This document shows positions 16,919 through 25,215 of a stretch of DNA of 64,000 nt, in pieces; position 1 is the first letter of the stretch, and each line of letters begins with the position of its first letter. The notes beneath the pieces were generated by a model. That model did not search any database. It had not been told where the DNA came from and saw only the letters and a list, made by a program, of their open reading frames with translations. The position numbers and the translations under genes are program-made. The DNA comes from Xylanimonas allomyrinae (GTDB lineage Bacteria; Actinomycetota; Actinomycetes; Actinomycetales; Cellulomonadaceae). Where the stretch lies: contig NZ_CP035495.1 of the NCBI RefSeq assembly GCF_004135345.1, forward strand, positions 930,001 through 994,000. Direction: 5' to 3'.

Positions 16919-17103
16919 GTGCCCTCCAGGCGCGACGTCATCGCTCCAGGGGACGTTACCCAACGTGCGGGGCCGCCGCCGGTCAGGGAAGCGCCGCCGG
17001 CGACCGGCCACGCCTCTGCGGCCCGTCGCGAGGCGTCGATGCCTGAGGCGACGGTGCTCGAACCGTCCGCCGCGTCTGCCGAGGCCCGGCCCGGCCCGGT
17101 CGG

Positions 17104-18282
17104 CTACGCCGCCGCGAGCACCGTCGCATAGTTCGCGACGGCGAGCCCGCCCATGTTGTGCACGAGGCCCGCCGACGGAGCCGCGAGCTGGAGGTCGCCC
17201 GCGCGGCCTGCGAGCTGCAGGGCCGCGAGCACGTGCTGGGAGACGCCGGTCGCCCCCACCGGGTGGCCCTTGGCCTTGAGGCCGCCCGAGACGTTGACGG
17301 GCAGACGCCCGTCACGCTGGACCCAGCCCTCGTCGATCGCGCGGCGCCCCTGGCCCGGCTCGGTGAGCCCGAGCATCTCGTAGATGACGAGCTCGGCGAT
17401 CGTGAAGCAGTCGTGCACCTCGGCGAACGACAGGTCGTCGAGCGTCAGACCGGCCATCGCGAGGGCACGCTGCACGGCGAGACGCCCCGCGGCGAAGTCG
17501 GTGATGTCGCGGCGCGCGGCCCGCAGGTGGTCGTTGGCGTGCCCGAACCCGGTGATGCTCGCGAGCCGCGTCGCGGGTGACCGGCGCAGCAGGAGCGCGG
17601 CGGCGCCGTCGCTCACCGGTGAGCAGTCGGTGCGCCGCAACCGCCCGGCCACCACGGGGTTGAGGTCGGAGACGGTCGAGCAGAACTCGACGCCGAGGTC
17701 CTTGCGCAGCTGCGCCCACGGGTTCGCGCACCCGTTGGCGTGGTTCTTGGCCGCGATCCGCCCGAGCACGTCGCCGAGCCAGGGGTCGGCGTCCCAGCGG
17801 GCGGCGTAGGCGTCCGCGACGGCGGCGAACACGCCCGCGAACCCGGCCGGCGCGTCGGACCCCGCGCGGTCGAGGTCGGCGCCCAGCAGCGCGCGTGCGA
17901 CGTCGGCGCCGCTCGCGTGCGTCATCTTCTCGACGCCGACGACCAGGACGGTGTCCGCGAGCCCGGAGGCGATCGCTCGCAGTCCCTGGTGGACGGCGGC
18001 CGACCCCGAGGCGCACGCGTTCTCGACGCGCGTCATCGGCGTGCCCCACAGCCCGGCATCGGCGCCGATGGGCAGGGACGACGGGAAGGCGAACGGTGTG
18101 AGCCCGCTGTTGAACTGCGAGACGAACACCTCGTCGACGTCGAGCGCGTCGACGTCGGCGTCGTCGAGCACCTCAGCGGTGACGCGCTCGACGAGCGAGA
18201 CGACCGTCTCGTCGGGCAGCTTGCCGAACGGTGTGTGCGCGACACCGATGATGCCGACGTCGAGCAGCGGGGGAGCGGTCAT
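17104..18282 (-). CDS. Thiolase / acetyl-CoA acetyltransferase family
   Basis: A 392-residue thiolase with complete active-site motifs: nucleophile Cys in [11 protein letters not shown] (near residue 92), HDCFT, and GHPVGATG near the C-terminus. The ATG at 18282 follows AAAGGAGG. It cleaves a 3-oxoacyl-CoA with CoA, and beside a ketone carboxylase and CoA-transferase the likely substrate is acetoacetyl-CoA or an aryl equivalent such as benzoylacetyl-CoA. The mobile element is inserted 37 bp upstream of the start and separates it from the same-strand regulator gene, so its native promoter may have been replaced. Confidence 0.88.
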   Translation of the reverse strand: MTAPPLLDVGIIGVAHTPFGKLPDETVVSLVERVTAEVLDDADVDALDVDEVFVSQFNSGLTPFAFPSSLPIGADAGLWGTPMTRVENACASGSAAVHQGLRAIASGLADTVLVVGVEKMTHASGADVARALLGADLDRAGSDAPAGFAGVFAAVADAYAARWDADPWLGDVLGRIAAKNHANGCANPWAQLRKDLGVEFCSTVSDLNPVVAGRLRRTDCSPVSDGAAALLLRRSPATRLASITGFGHANDHLRAARRDITDFAAGRLAVQRALAMAGLTLDDLSFAEVHDCFTIAELVIYEMLGLTEPGQGRRAIDEGWVQRDGRLPVNVSGGLKAKGHPVGATGVSQHVLAALQLAGRAGDLQLAAPSAGLVHNMGGLAVANYATVLAAA

Positions 18283-18318
18283 GGGGTGCCTCCTTTGGCG
18301 CCGGTCCTCCACCCGGAG

Positions 18319-18338
18319 CCTAAAGCCTGTCGAACAAC
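18319..18338 (+). repeat. Left terminal inverted repeat
   Basis: CCTAAAGCCTGTCGAACAAC, the exact reverse complement of 20713-20732. It marks the left end of the element. Confidence 0.95.
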
Positions 18339-18376
18339 CTCGGTGAGGTGTACGGCAGCGTCCTTCTCGGACGTCC

Positions 18377-19840
18377 TTATGCCGCGGTGGCGGTGAGGGT
18401 TCCCACGTCATCCCGGCTGGTTTCGTCTGCGCGTGCGCGCGGGCCAGAGCCGTCTGGTCGGTGGGCGTTGGTGACCTGGCCTCGTGCTTCGGGGTCCAGG
18501 ACCTGGGTGGTGTGGTGCTGTTCGCCCCAGGTGGCGAGGTTGATCGCGGCGTTGCGGTCGCGATCGATCGTCAGCCCGCAGTCCTCGTTCTCACAGGTGA
18601 AGACGCGGTCGCCGAGGGTGAGCGTGGTCTTCACATCACCGCAGGCCGAGCAGGTCTTCGACGAGGGGAACCACCGGTCCGCTGTGACGACTTGCCCGCC
18701 GCGCCAGGCCATCTTGTAGCGCAGTTGGCGGGCGAGCTCACCCCAGGCCGCATCGGAGATCGCTGCGGCGAGCCGGTGGTTGGCGAGCATGCCGGTGATG
18801 TTGAGGTCTTCGATGACGAGCCGGTCGTGGGTCTGGACCAACGAGTTCGAGACCTGGTGCAGGAAGTGGTGACGGCGGGCACGGACCCGCTCGTGGTGAC
18901 GGGCGAGGCGGCGCACGGCGGCACGCCGGCTGGCGGAGCCCTTGACCTTGCGAGACACCGACTTCTGGAGTCGCCGGGTGACCGGTTGCGCGGTAAGCAA
19001 CGCTTTGGGTGCCGTGGCCACACGCAGCACCTCGCTGCCATCGCGGGTAGCGGCGACGACGGGTGCGTGCAGCCCGCGGTCCACACCGGCCCACCCAGCG
19101 TGATCGGCGTCGTCACGGGCGGGGTGCTGGGCGGCGGGGTGCAGGTCGGCGGCTTCGACGTTCAAGCTGATGCGCCACCGGCCGCCACGCCGCGAGACGG
19201 TTGCGAACAAGATCCGTGCCCGGCCCTTGGCGAGCATGCGCCGCAGGCGGCGGGTGTCGTCGTGGACCTTGATGGCGCCGATCCCGGGCAGCGTGACCGA
19301 GCGGGGACCGGCCTCGCCGAGACGGATCGTGGTCCGCTGGCCGGTCCTCGTCTTGGAGGTCTTGTTGCGCAGGCGGAATGAGCCGCGCTCGTAGTTCTTC
19401 TTCTTGAACCGTGGGTGCCCGACCGGCCGGCCGGCGCGCTTGCCGCGCCGGGAGCTGGTCCACGCCCCCAGTGCTTTGCCGAGGTCGACGACGGCTTCCT
19501 CGAAGACCTGCGCGGATACCTCCGAGCGCCACGCAAGACCTGTGACCTCCAGATCAGCAGTCCCGTCGGCGGCGACGACGAAGCGGCGGCCGGCGTCCTC
19601 GGTCTTCTTCCACGCGTTGAACGCGTTGATGAGGTCGAACCCCGTCCACGGGACCAACACCGCGTCGGGGTCGTCGCCGGTGAGCACCTCGGTGGCGTTC
19701 TTGGATGCCTGGCGGGCGTTCAGGTGCAGTCGCAGGCCCTGGTTGAACGCGAACCGTGCGGCGCCCTCGTGCCGGGCCAGGGCACGCGCCTGCTTCGCGG
19801 TGGGGTCAGCCACCAGTTGGAACGTCGTATGCCGGGCCAC
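18377..19840 (-). CDS. tnpB: TnpB/OrfB family RNA-guided endonuclease
   Basis: About 487 residues from the GTG at 19840; GTGs at 19864 and 19870 are alternatives and no clear ribosome-binding site decides. The RuvC-type triad is intact: Asp in GVDRGLHAP (about 254), Glu in VIEDLNITG (about 344) and Asp in TIDRDRNAAINL (about 426). A zinc finger lies between the last two (CSAC then CENEDC). The N-terminal half has the basic OrfB_IS605 helix-turn-helix pattern. TnpB proteins cut DNA guided by an omega RNA usually made from the gene's 3' end, which here would be the 58 bp between the stop and the left repeat plus the gene end. The C-terminal tail after residue 440 is Arg/Asp-rich and probably disordered. 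Confidence 0.85.
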   Translation of the reverse strand: MARHTTFQLVADPTAKQARALARHEGAARFAFNQGLRLHLNARQASKNATEVLTGDDPDAVLVPWTGFDLINAFNAWKKTEDAGRRFVVAADGTADLEVTGLAWRSEVSAQVFEEAVVDLGKALGAWTSSRRGKRAGRPVGHPRFKKKNYERGSFRLRNKTSKTRTGQRTTIRLGEAGPRSVTLPGIGAIKVHDDTRRLRRMLAKGRARILFATVSRRGGRWRISLNVEAADLHPAAQHPARDDADHAGWAGVDRGLHAPVVAATRDGSEVLRVATAPKALLTAQPVTRRLQKSVSRKVKGSASRRAAVRRLARHHERVRARRHHFLHQVSNSLVQTHDRLVIEDLNITGMLANHRLAAAISDAAWGELARQLRYKMAWRGGQVVTADRWFPSSKTCSACGDVKTTLTLGDRVFTCENEDCGLTIDRDRNAAINLATWGEQHHTTQVLDPEARGQVTNAHRPDGSGPRARADETSRDDVGTLTATAA

Positions 19841-19910
19841 GACCAGGACGCTACCGGCGGGCACCGACACGACCAGGGATGTCAGGCCTGACGGCGACGA
19901 TGCCGTGGGT

Positions 19911-20713
19911 GTGACCGCTCCCGCCCGCGCCGCCAGTACCCGTCCGACCTGACCGGCACCGCATGGTCGCGGATCAGCGCGCTCGTGATCCCAGCCCACA
20001 CCCGTGGCGGGCGGCCGTGCCGTGAGCACCGGTGGCGTGAGTACGTCGACGCGCTGCTGTTCGTCGTGACCACGGGCATCCCGTGGCGGGCGCTCCCGCA
20101 CGACTTCACCATCACCTGGTCCGCGACGCACAAGCACTTCACCAGATGGACGAACAGACGGCTGTGGGAGCAGGTCCTCGCTGTCCTGCGCGCCGAGGAC
20201 CGCGTCCAAGACGGCCGCGACCAGCGGCCGACGGCGGCCGTTGTCGACTCCTCGTCCGTCAAGTCCACCCCGGTGCCCGGCGAGCGCGGCTTCGACAGCG
20301 CGAAGAAGGTCGACGGGATCAAACGCCACATCCTCGTCGACACCGCCGGACGGCTCCTGGCCGCCCACCTGACCGCGGCGAACATCCAGGACCGGGTCGC
20401 GTTCGCCGACCTCCTCGCAAAGAACCCCTGCCCCTCCGTAGCGCACGTGTGGGCCGACAAGGGCTACACCGGCCAGGCGCCCGCTGACGCTGCGGCAAAG
20501 GCTGGGATCCAGTTCCAGATCGTCTCCGGCCCCAAGCCTGCCAGCGGTTTCATCGTTCAACCACACCGGCGGGTGGTCGAGCGGACGAACGGGCGGATCA
20601 ACCGGCATCGCCGCCTCGCGCGGCAGTACGAAGCCACCCCCACCGCCCACGAAGCATTCGTCATCCTGTCCCAGATCCAGCTACTCCTGCGCCGGCTCGA
20701 CCGCTGCGGGTAG
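19911..20713 (+). CDS. IS5 family DDE transposase (one-base shift near start)
   Basis: The domain is complete from RRQYPSDLTGTAWSRI onward: GIPWRALPHDF, first Asp in AAVVDSSSVK, second in VWADKGYTG and Glu in RVVERTNGR. In this frame no start codon precedes the domain. GTG at 19911 is in the other frame and joins if one C is added around 19920-19926, giving 267 residues; otherwise the first GTG is at 19985, inside the domain. The missing base matches the undercalling seen elsewhere in the window. It would catalyse movement of the whole element, and its stop lies at the inner edge of the right inverted repeat. Confidence 0.8.
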
Positions 20714-20732
20714 TTGTTCGACAGGCTTTAGG
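20713..20732 (-). repeat. Right terminal inverted repeat
   Basis: GTTGTTCGACAGGCTTTAGG, the exact reverse complement of the left end at 18319-18338. Confidence 0.95.
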
Positions 20733-20779
20733 AGCAGGCCGGGCGGGCGCGGTGTCCCAGATGCGGACACGTGCCGCCG

Positions 20780-22612
20780 TCAGACGTTGATGCCGAAGGC
20801 CTCGAGCTTGCGGTACAGGCTCGAGCGGGACATGCCCAGATGCTGGGACGCGGCGACCCGGTTGCCGTCGTGGGCACGCAGCGCCTCGACGATCGTGTCG
20901 CGTTCGGCTGTCTCCAGCGGGGTGAGGGTGCGCCGCGCCGTCGTCTGGCAGTAGGCGGGCAGGTCGTGCGCCTGGAGCTCGCCGACCGGACGCAGGCGCA
21001 GCGCGTGGGCGAGCGCGTCACGCAGCTGGGCGACGTTGCGCGGCCAGGTGTAGCGGGCGACGACGCGCTGGGCGTCGGGGCTGATCCGCACGCCACGGTC
21101 AGGGGCGATCTCGCGCAGGACTGATGCCACGATGTGCGGCAGGTCGGCGGTGCGGGTGCGCAGCGGCGGCACGGTGACTGCCGCGTCGAAGTGGCGCAGC
21201 AGCGCGTGGAAGGGCAGGTCGGAGTCGAGCGCGGAGTCCGACAGCGTCGCGACGAACCACACGTGGTCGGCTCTCTCCCTGACGGCCGTGAACGCCTGGC
21301 CGATGTTCTCGACGGCCGCCGTCCCGGCCTGGTCGATGTTGCGCGCGATGAGCAGCGTCAGCTCCTCGTCCCCGCCGAGCAGCGAGTCGAGGCTCGCCTG
21401 GCCGCCGAGCTCGTCGGCGTCGACGCTCACGGCGCGACCCGTGGGGTGGACGTCCTGGAACATCTCGACGACCAGCGAGAACTTGCCGGAGCCCGACTCG
21501 CCCAGCACGAGCGTGGGGACGCGGTCGGTGAGCTGCTCGCGCAGCTCGGCGCACGCGCGCTGCCAGGCGGGGCACTGTCCCGTCGCGATCGTGCCGTGCG
21601 GCCGGGACAGCCCGCCCGCGAGCTCGGAGGTCTGCGGGGTCGCGACCGCGACCTGCGGCAGCACCCGTTCGGCGAAGTCCGTCGCGTGCGGGCTGCGACG
21701 GGTCGCGACCTCGGCGACGACGACGAGCCCGGCGACCTCGGTGTCCGCGACGATCCGGGTGCCGCGCAGGTGGACCCGGCGCCCGTCGGGCAGGGCGACG
21801 TCGTCGCTCGCCCGCGAACGGTGTGCCACCAGGAACGCGCTGTGGTCGCGCAGGATCCGCTGCTCGTCGGCGTCGAAGAGCTCCTGGGCGCGCGGGTTCG
21901 CCATGAACACGTTGCCCCCGAACGCGAAGACGGCCTGCTGCGCGGACCTCGCGGCGGTCCGCACGAACGTCTCGAAGATCGCCTGCTGGGCCTGGCTGCG
22001 GTCCATGAGCAGGTTGCGGCCGATGTCGGCGGCCGCGCTCTTGACCAGCGCATGCATGATCGGCGTCCACGTCTGGGCGAGGCACGTGATGTCGAGGACG
22101 CCCTCGACGCGACCGGTGACGGGGTCGATGATCGGTGCGCCCGCGCAGGCGAACGGCTGAAGGTTGTCGGTGAAGTGCTCGGGGCCGACGACGGCCAGGG
22201 CACGCCCGGCCTCGAAGACGGTGCCGACGCCGTTGGTCCCCATGGACGACTCGGCGTAGTTGTAGCCGGGAGCGAAGTCGACGCGGTCCAGCAGGCGGCC
22301 GACGGCCGCGGAGGAGTCGATGCGCTGCACGATCCGGGCGCGCTGGTCGGTCAGGGCGATGACGAGAGGCACGTCGGCCGCGTCGACCTCGATGCGGTGC
22401 AGCACGGGCAGCGCGCACCGCACGAGCAGCGAGGCGGGGTCGACGTCGTCGTAGTCCGTCGAGGGCTGGGTGACGTCGACACCCGCGGACTGGCTGCGTT
22501 CCCAGGACGCCGCGACCAGGTCGGGTACCCCTGCGGCGCCCTCGCGCCCGCCGGCGAGGAAGTCGGCGCGCGCCGCGGCGACCCGCAGCAGACGGCTCTC
22601 GGGGTTCGGCAT
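20780..22612 (-). CDS. AcoR-like transcriptional activator lacking the sigma-54 contact loop
   Basis: A 610-residue AcoR-type regulator. A GAF-like sensor region (about 60-210) contains SSMGTNGVG and FACAGAPIID. An AAA+ domain carries Walker A GESGSGKFS near residue 371, and a Fis-type helix-turn-helix ends the protein (NRVAASQHLGMSRSSLYRKL). The GAFTGA loop that contacts sigma-54 is not found, so it probably acts on a sigma-70-type promoter, as in other actinobacterial AcoR-like proteins. The ATG at 22612 is supported by GAGGAGG upstream. It is divergent from the carboxylase operon, which it presumably activates when the ketone is present. Confidence 0.85.
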   Translation of the reverse strand: MPNPESRLLRVAAARADFLAGGREGAAGVPDLVAASWERSQSAGVDVTQPSTDYDDVDPASLLVRCALPVLHRIEVDAADVPLVIALTDQRARIVQRIDSSAAVGRLLDRVDFAPGYNYAESSMGTNGVGTVFEAGRALAVVGPEHFTDNLQPFACAGAPIIDPVTGRVEGVLDITCLAQTWTPIMHALVKSAAADIGRNLLMDRSQAQQAIFETFVRTAARSAQQAVFAFGGNVFMANPRAQELFDADEQRILRDHSAFLVAHRSRASDDVALPDGRRVHLRGTRIVADTEVAGLVVVAEVATRRSPHATDFAERVLPQVAVATPQTSELAGGLSRPHGTIATGQCPAWQRACAELREQLTDRVPTLVLGESGSGKFSLVVEMFQDVHPTGRAVSVDADELGGQASLDSLLGGDEELTLLIARNIDQAGTAAVENIGQAFTAVRERADHVWFVATLSDSALDSDLPFHALLRHFDAAVTVPPLRTRTADLPHIVASVLREIAPDRGVRISPDAQRVVARYTWPRNVAQLRDALAHALRLRPVGELQAHDLPAYCQTTARRTLTPLETAERDTIVEALRAHDGNRVAASQHLGMSRSSLYRKLEAFGINV

Positions 22613-22695
22613 CCTTCTCGCCTCCTCTCGGGCGTCGTTGCCCGTCGGGCATCCATCCTCACATCGCCTCCGCGACGCCCGAAAGTCCCGCCGGT

Positions 22696-22728
22696 GTCCC
22701 AACTTGGGACGCCGGGGGGTCTGGGACA
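22696..22728. promoter_or_regulatory. Paired palindromic sites, likely activator binding
   Basis: GTCCCAACTTGGGAC (22696-22710) is a 7-bp-arm palindrome around one base. The half-site TGGGACA recurs at 22722-22728 and is the complement of TGTCCCA at 22695-22701. The pair lies about 85-115 bp before the carboxylase start, in the divergent promoter region, where an AcoR-type activator would bind. Confidence 0.5.
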
Positions 22729-22769
22729 GCGGTCAGAGTGGTCCAGGTCACAGTCTGCCGCACTCTGCG

Positions 22770-22783
22770 CCGCTGTACAGCGG
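22770..22783. promoter_or_regulatory. Perfect 14-bp palindrome before the carboxylase operon
   Basis: CCGCTGTACAGCGG is fully self-complementary and ends 27 bp before the first ATG, suggesting an operator or an mRNA leader hairpin. Confidence 0.45.
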
Positions 22784-22810
22784 TGCGACCACCTAGGACG
22801 GAGGGACCGG

Positions 22811-24724
22811 ATGGACACGCTGATCAACATCGACAACGGGGGCACGCTCACCGACATCTGCGTGTGGGACGGCGAGCAGTTCACGTTCACCAAGACGCTC
22901 ACCACGCCGCACGACCTGTCGGAGTGCCTGTTCGTCGGGATCGAGAAGGCGTCGGCCGCCCGCTACGGCGCGGCCGACCTGGAGAAGCTGCTGCACGAGG
23001 CCCGGCACATCAGGTACTCCACGACGCAGGGCACCAACGCGCTCGTGCAGCGGCGTGGGCCCATGATCGGGATCCTCACCTCGATCCCCGGGCTGCGCGA
23101 CGCGATGCGCGCCACGGACGCCGAGGCCGACCTGTTCGACGGACTGGTCGCGGACCGCGTCGAGACGATCGACGACGCCGCGGACGCGGCGAGCGTCGAG
23201 TACGAGGTGGTCCAGCTCGTCAACCGGCTCACGACACAGGGTGCGGCGCGCGTCGTGGTCGCGTGCGAGACGCCCGAACGCGAGCACCGGCTGCGCGAGG
23301 TGCTGCTGCGCAAGTTCCCGCGCCACCTGCTCGGCTCGATCCCGCTCATCTACTCCTGGGACCTGGCGGGCGACCGCACGACGCCGCGGCGCGTGTGGTC
23401 GTGCGTCGTCAACGCGTTCCTCCACCCCACGATGGAGCGCTTCCTGTACGGGGCCGAACGGCGGCTCAAGGAGTACCGGGTCGCCAACCCGCTGCTCGTG
23501 TACCGCAACGACGGCGCGTCGTCACGTGTCGCGAAGTCGATCGCGCTCAAGACGTACTCGTCGGGGCCGCGCGGCGGACTGGAGGGGACGGCCGCGCTGA
23601 CGCGCGTCTACGGCCTGACGCACACGCTCATGATGGACATCGGCGGCACGACGACGGACGTCGGCGTCGTCGAGGGCGACCGTGTGGCCGTCGAGCCGCG
23701 CGGCACGATCCGTGGCGTGCCCATCTCGTACCCGATGAGCGGCGTTCACTCCAAGGGAGTCGGCGGCTCCTCGGTCATCTCGGTCGTCGACGGCAAGATC
23801 GCCGTCGGGCCGCGCTCGGTCGGCGCGGCGCCGGGTCCCGCGTGCTTCGGGTTCGGTGGCAGGGACGCGACGATCACCGACGCCAACCTGCTGCTGGGCG
23901 TGCTCGACGCGAACACCTACCTCGACGGCACGTTCGTGCTCGACCCGGAGCGGTCGCGGGCCGTGGTCACCGAGACGGTCGCCGACCCGCTGGGCATCAG
24001 CCTCGACGAGGCGCTCGTGCGGATGGAGGCCGCCTACACCGCCGCCGTCGCCGACTCGTTCGCGCACCTGGTGCGCGAGGACTCGACGGTCGCAGCGTTC
24101 GGTGGTGCCGGCCCCATGAGCGCCACGGGCGCCGCCCGCCTCGCGGGGGTGCGCCGCGTGCTCATCCCGCGCACGGCGGCCGTGTTCTCGGCCCTCGGCA
24201 TCTCGTTCTCCGACGTCGGCAAGACGTACGAGGTGCACGTGCCCGAGCCGACGACGGAGGCGACCGCCGCGACGTACGCGTCGCTCGTGGCGCGCGCCGA
24301 GCGCGACATGTACCAGGAGGGGTACGAGCTCGCCGAGTGCCGCGCCCGCTGGGAGCTGGTCGTGGAGTCCGAGGACGGCGAGCCGGTGCGGCAGCGCGAG
24401 TATGCCGTCGGCGACGCCGTCGACGAACCCGGGTTCGCGCTGTCGCTGCGGCTGACGGTCTCCGCCCCGCTCGGGCAGCCGACCCTCCCGCCCGACTCCG
24501 TGCTCGAGGCGACGCCGGCGGCCGTGGCCGGCAAGCGCATGGTGCGCACGTCCGGCGACGTCGTCGACGAGGTCCCCGTGCATGTGCTCGACGACCTGAC
24601 ACCGGGGGCGACCGGCCAGGGCCCGGCACTGATCGAGGGCCCGTTCTTCACCGCCCGCGTGCTGCCGGGCTGGACGTTCCGTGTCACCGCGTCGGGCGAC
24701 CTGCTGCTCGACGACACCCTCTGA
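22811..24724 (+). CDS. Hydantoinase A/acetone-carboxylase-type ketone carboxylase subunit (first paralogue)
   Basis: A 637-residue HyuA-family protein of the ASKHA ATPase fold, as in acetone carboxylase AcxA and acetophenone carboxylase subunits. The N-terminal phosphate loop is changed to NIDNGGTLTD where the family usually has DIGGTFTD, and the second loop DIGGTTTDVGV is intact. AAPGPACFGFGG and FGGAGPMSATG are also family blocks. The ATG at 22811 follows GGAGGGAC. It would phosphorylate carbonate or the enol form of the ketone using ATP. The next three genes encode the other core subunits, so it is one of two HyuA-type chains in the complex. Confidence 0.85.
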   Translation: MDTLINIDNGGTLTDICVWDGEQFTFTKTLTTPHDLSECLFVGIEKASAARYGAADLEKLLHEARHIRYSTTQGTNALVQRRGPMIGILTSIPGLRDAMRATDAEADLFDGLVADRVETIDDAADAASVEYEVVQLVNRLTTQGAARVVVACETPEREHRLREVLLRKFPRHLLGSIPLIYSWDLAGDRTTPRRVWSCVVNAFLHPTMERFLYGAERRLKEYRVANPLLVYRNDGASSRVAKSIALKTYSSGPRGGLEGTAALTRVYGLTHTLMMDIGGTTTDVGVVEGDRVAVEPRGTIRGVPISYPMSGVHSKGVGGSSVISVVDGKIAVGPRSVGAAPGPACFGFGGRDATITDANLLLGVLDANTYLDGTFVLDPERSRAVVTETVADPLGISLDEALVRMEAAYTAAVADSFAHLVREDSTVAAFGGAGPMSATGAARLAGVRRVLIPRTAAVFSALGISFSDVGKTYEVHVPEPTTEATAATYASLVARAERDMYQEGYELAECRARWELVVESEDGEPVRQREYAVGDAVDEPGFALSLRLTVSAPLGQPTLPPDSVLEATPAAVAGKRMVRTSGDVVDEVPVHVLDDLTPGATGQGPALIEGPFFTARVLPGWTFRVTASGDLLLDDTL

Positions 24725-24760
24725 CCCGCTCGCCCCTCACCGCCCCGAAGGAGTGCTCCC

Positions 24761-25189
24761 ATGCGAGTCCCGATGACCGAGTACCTCGTGATCGACCTCG
24801 ACACCGAGCGTTGGGTGTGCCGCGTGTGCGCCCACGACATGGGTTCGGCGCACGACACCTACAAGCGCGGCACGCTCGCCTACGACCGCGACCCGCGCGA
24901 GATCCACCAGCCGATCATCGACCCGGAACGGTACGAGTACACGTTCAGCCCCGACCCCGCCTACTGCCGGATCGTCGAGTACTACTGCCCGGGCTGCGGC
25001 ACGCAGATCGAGGCCGAGTACCTGCCGCCGGGCCACCCGCCGACGATCGACATGCTCATCGACGTCGCCGCGCTGCGCGAGCAGTGGGCCGAGCGCGGCG
25101 TCGACGCCGAGGAGGTCCACAACTACGGCCCGGGCGACGACGCGCAGGCGTACACCGCGGCCCTCAAGGCTGCCGGCCAGGTCCGCTGA
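24761..25189 (+). CDS. Acetone carboxylase gamma-like zinc-binding subunit
   Basis: A 142-residue protein matching the small gamma subunit of acetone/acetophenone carboxylases. Two Cys pairs suggest a metal site: WVCRVCAHDMG near residue 25 and YYCPGCGTQIEAEYLPPG near residue 77. Between them lies a conserved-looking DPREIHQPIIDPERYEYTF. The ATG at 24761 follows GAAGGAG; an ATG at 24773 is a weaker alternative. It sits between two HyuA-type genes with short spacers, the order of the apc operon of acetophenone degraders. The role is structural or metal binding in the multi-subunit carboxylase. Confidence 0.8.
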   Translation: MRVPMTEYLVIDLDTERWVCRVCAHDMGSAHDTYKRGTLAYDRDPREIHQPIIDPERYEYTFSPDPAYCRIVEYYCPGCGTQIEAEYLPPGHPPTIDMLIDVAALREQWAERGVDAEEVHNYGPGDDAQAYTAALKAAGQVR

Positions 25190-25215
25190 AACCGCACCCG
25201 TAGGAGGGACACGAC

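Larger units (their letters stand above)
18319..20732. mobile_element. 2.4-kb transposable element with IS5-type transposase and TnpB
   Basis: Bounded by perfect 20-bp inverted repeats. Inside are two divergent genes: tnpB on the minus strand, ending 38 bp from the left repeat, and an IS5-family DDE transposase on the plus strand whose stop touches the right repeat. GAGC occurs at both outer junctions (18316-18319 and 20732-20735), compatible with a 4-bp target duplication if the element proper is 18320-20731. It lies between a thiolase gene and a same-strand regulator. TnpB genes usually travel with IS200/IS605 or IS607 elements or alone, so presence inside IS5-type ends is unusual. Confidence 0.85.

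Noticed and set aside
19841-20650. Extension of the tnpB frame to 757 codons reaching over the transposase
   Set aside because: The extra N-terminal part is the antisense of the IS5 transposase; TnpB homology begins only at about 19840.
22613-22810. Sigma-54 promoter for the carboxylase operon
   Set aside because: No TGGCAC-N5-TTGC-like element was found, and the regulator lacks the sigma-54 contact motif.
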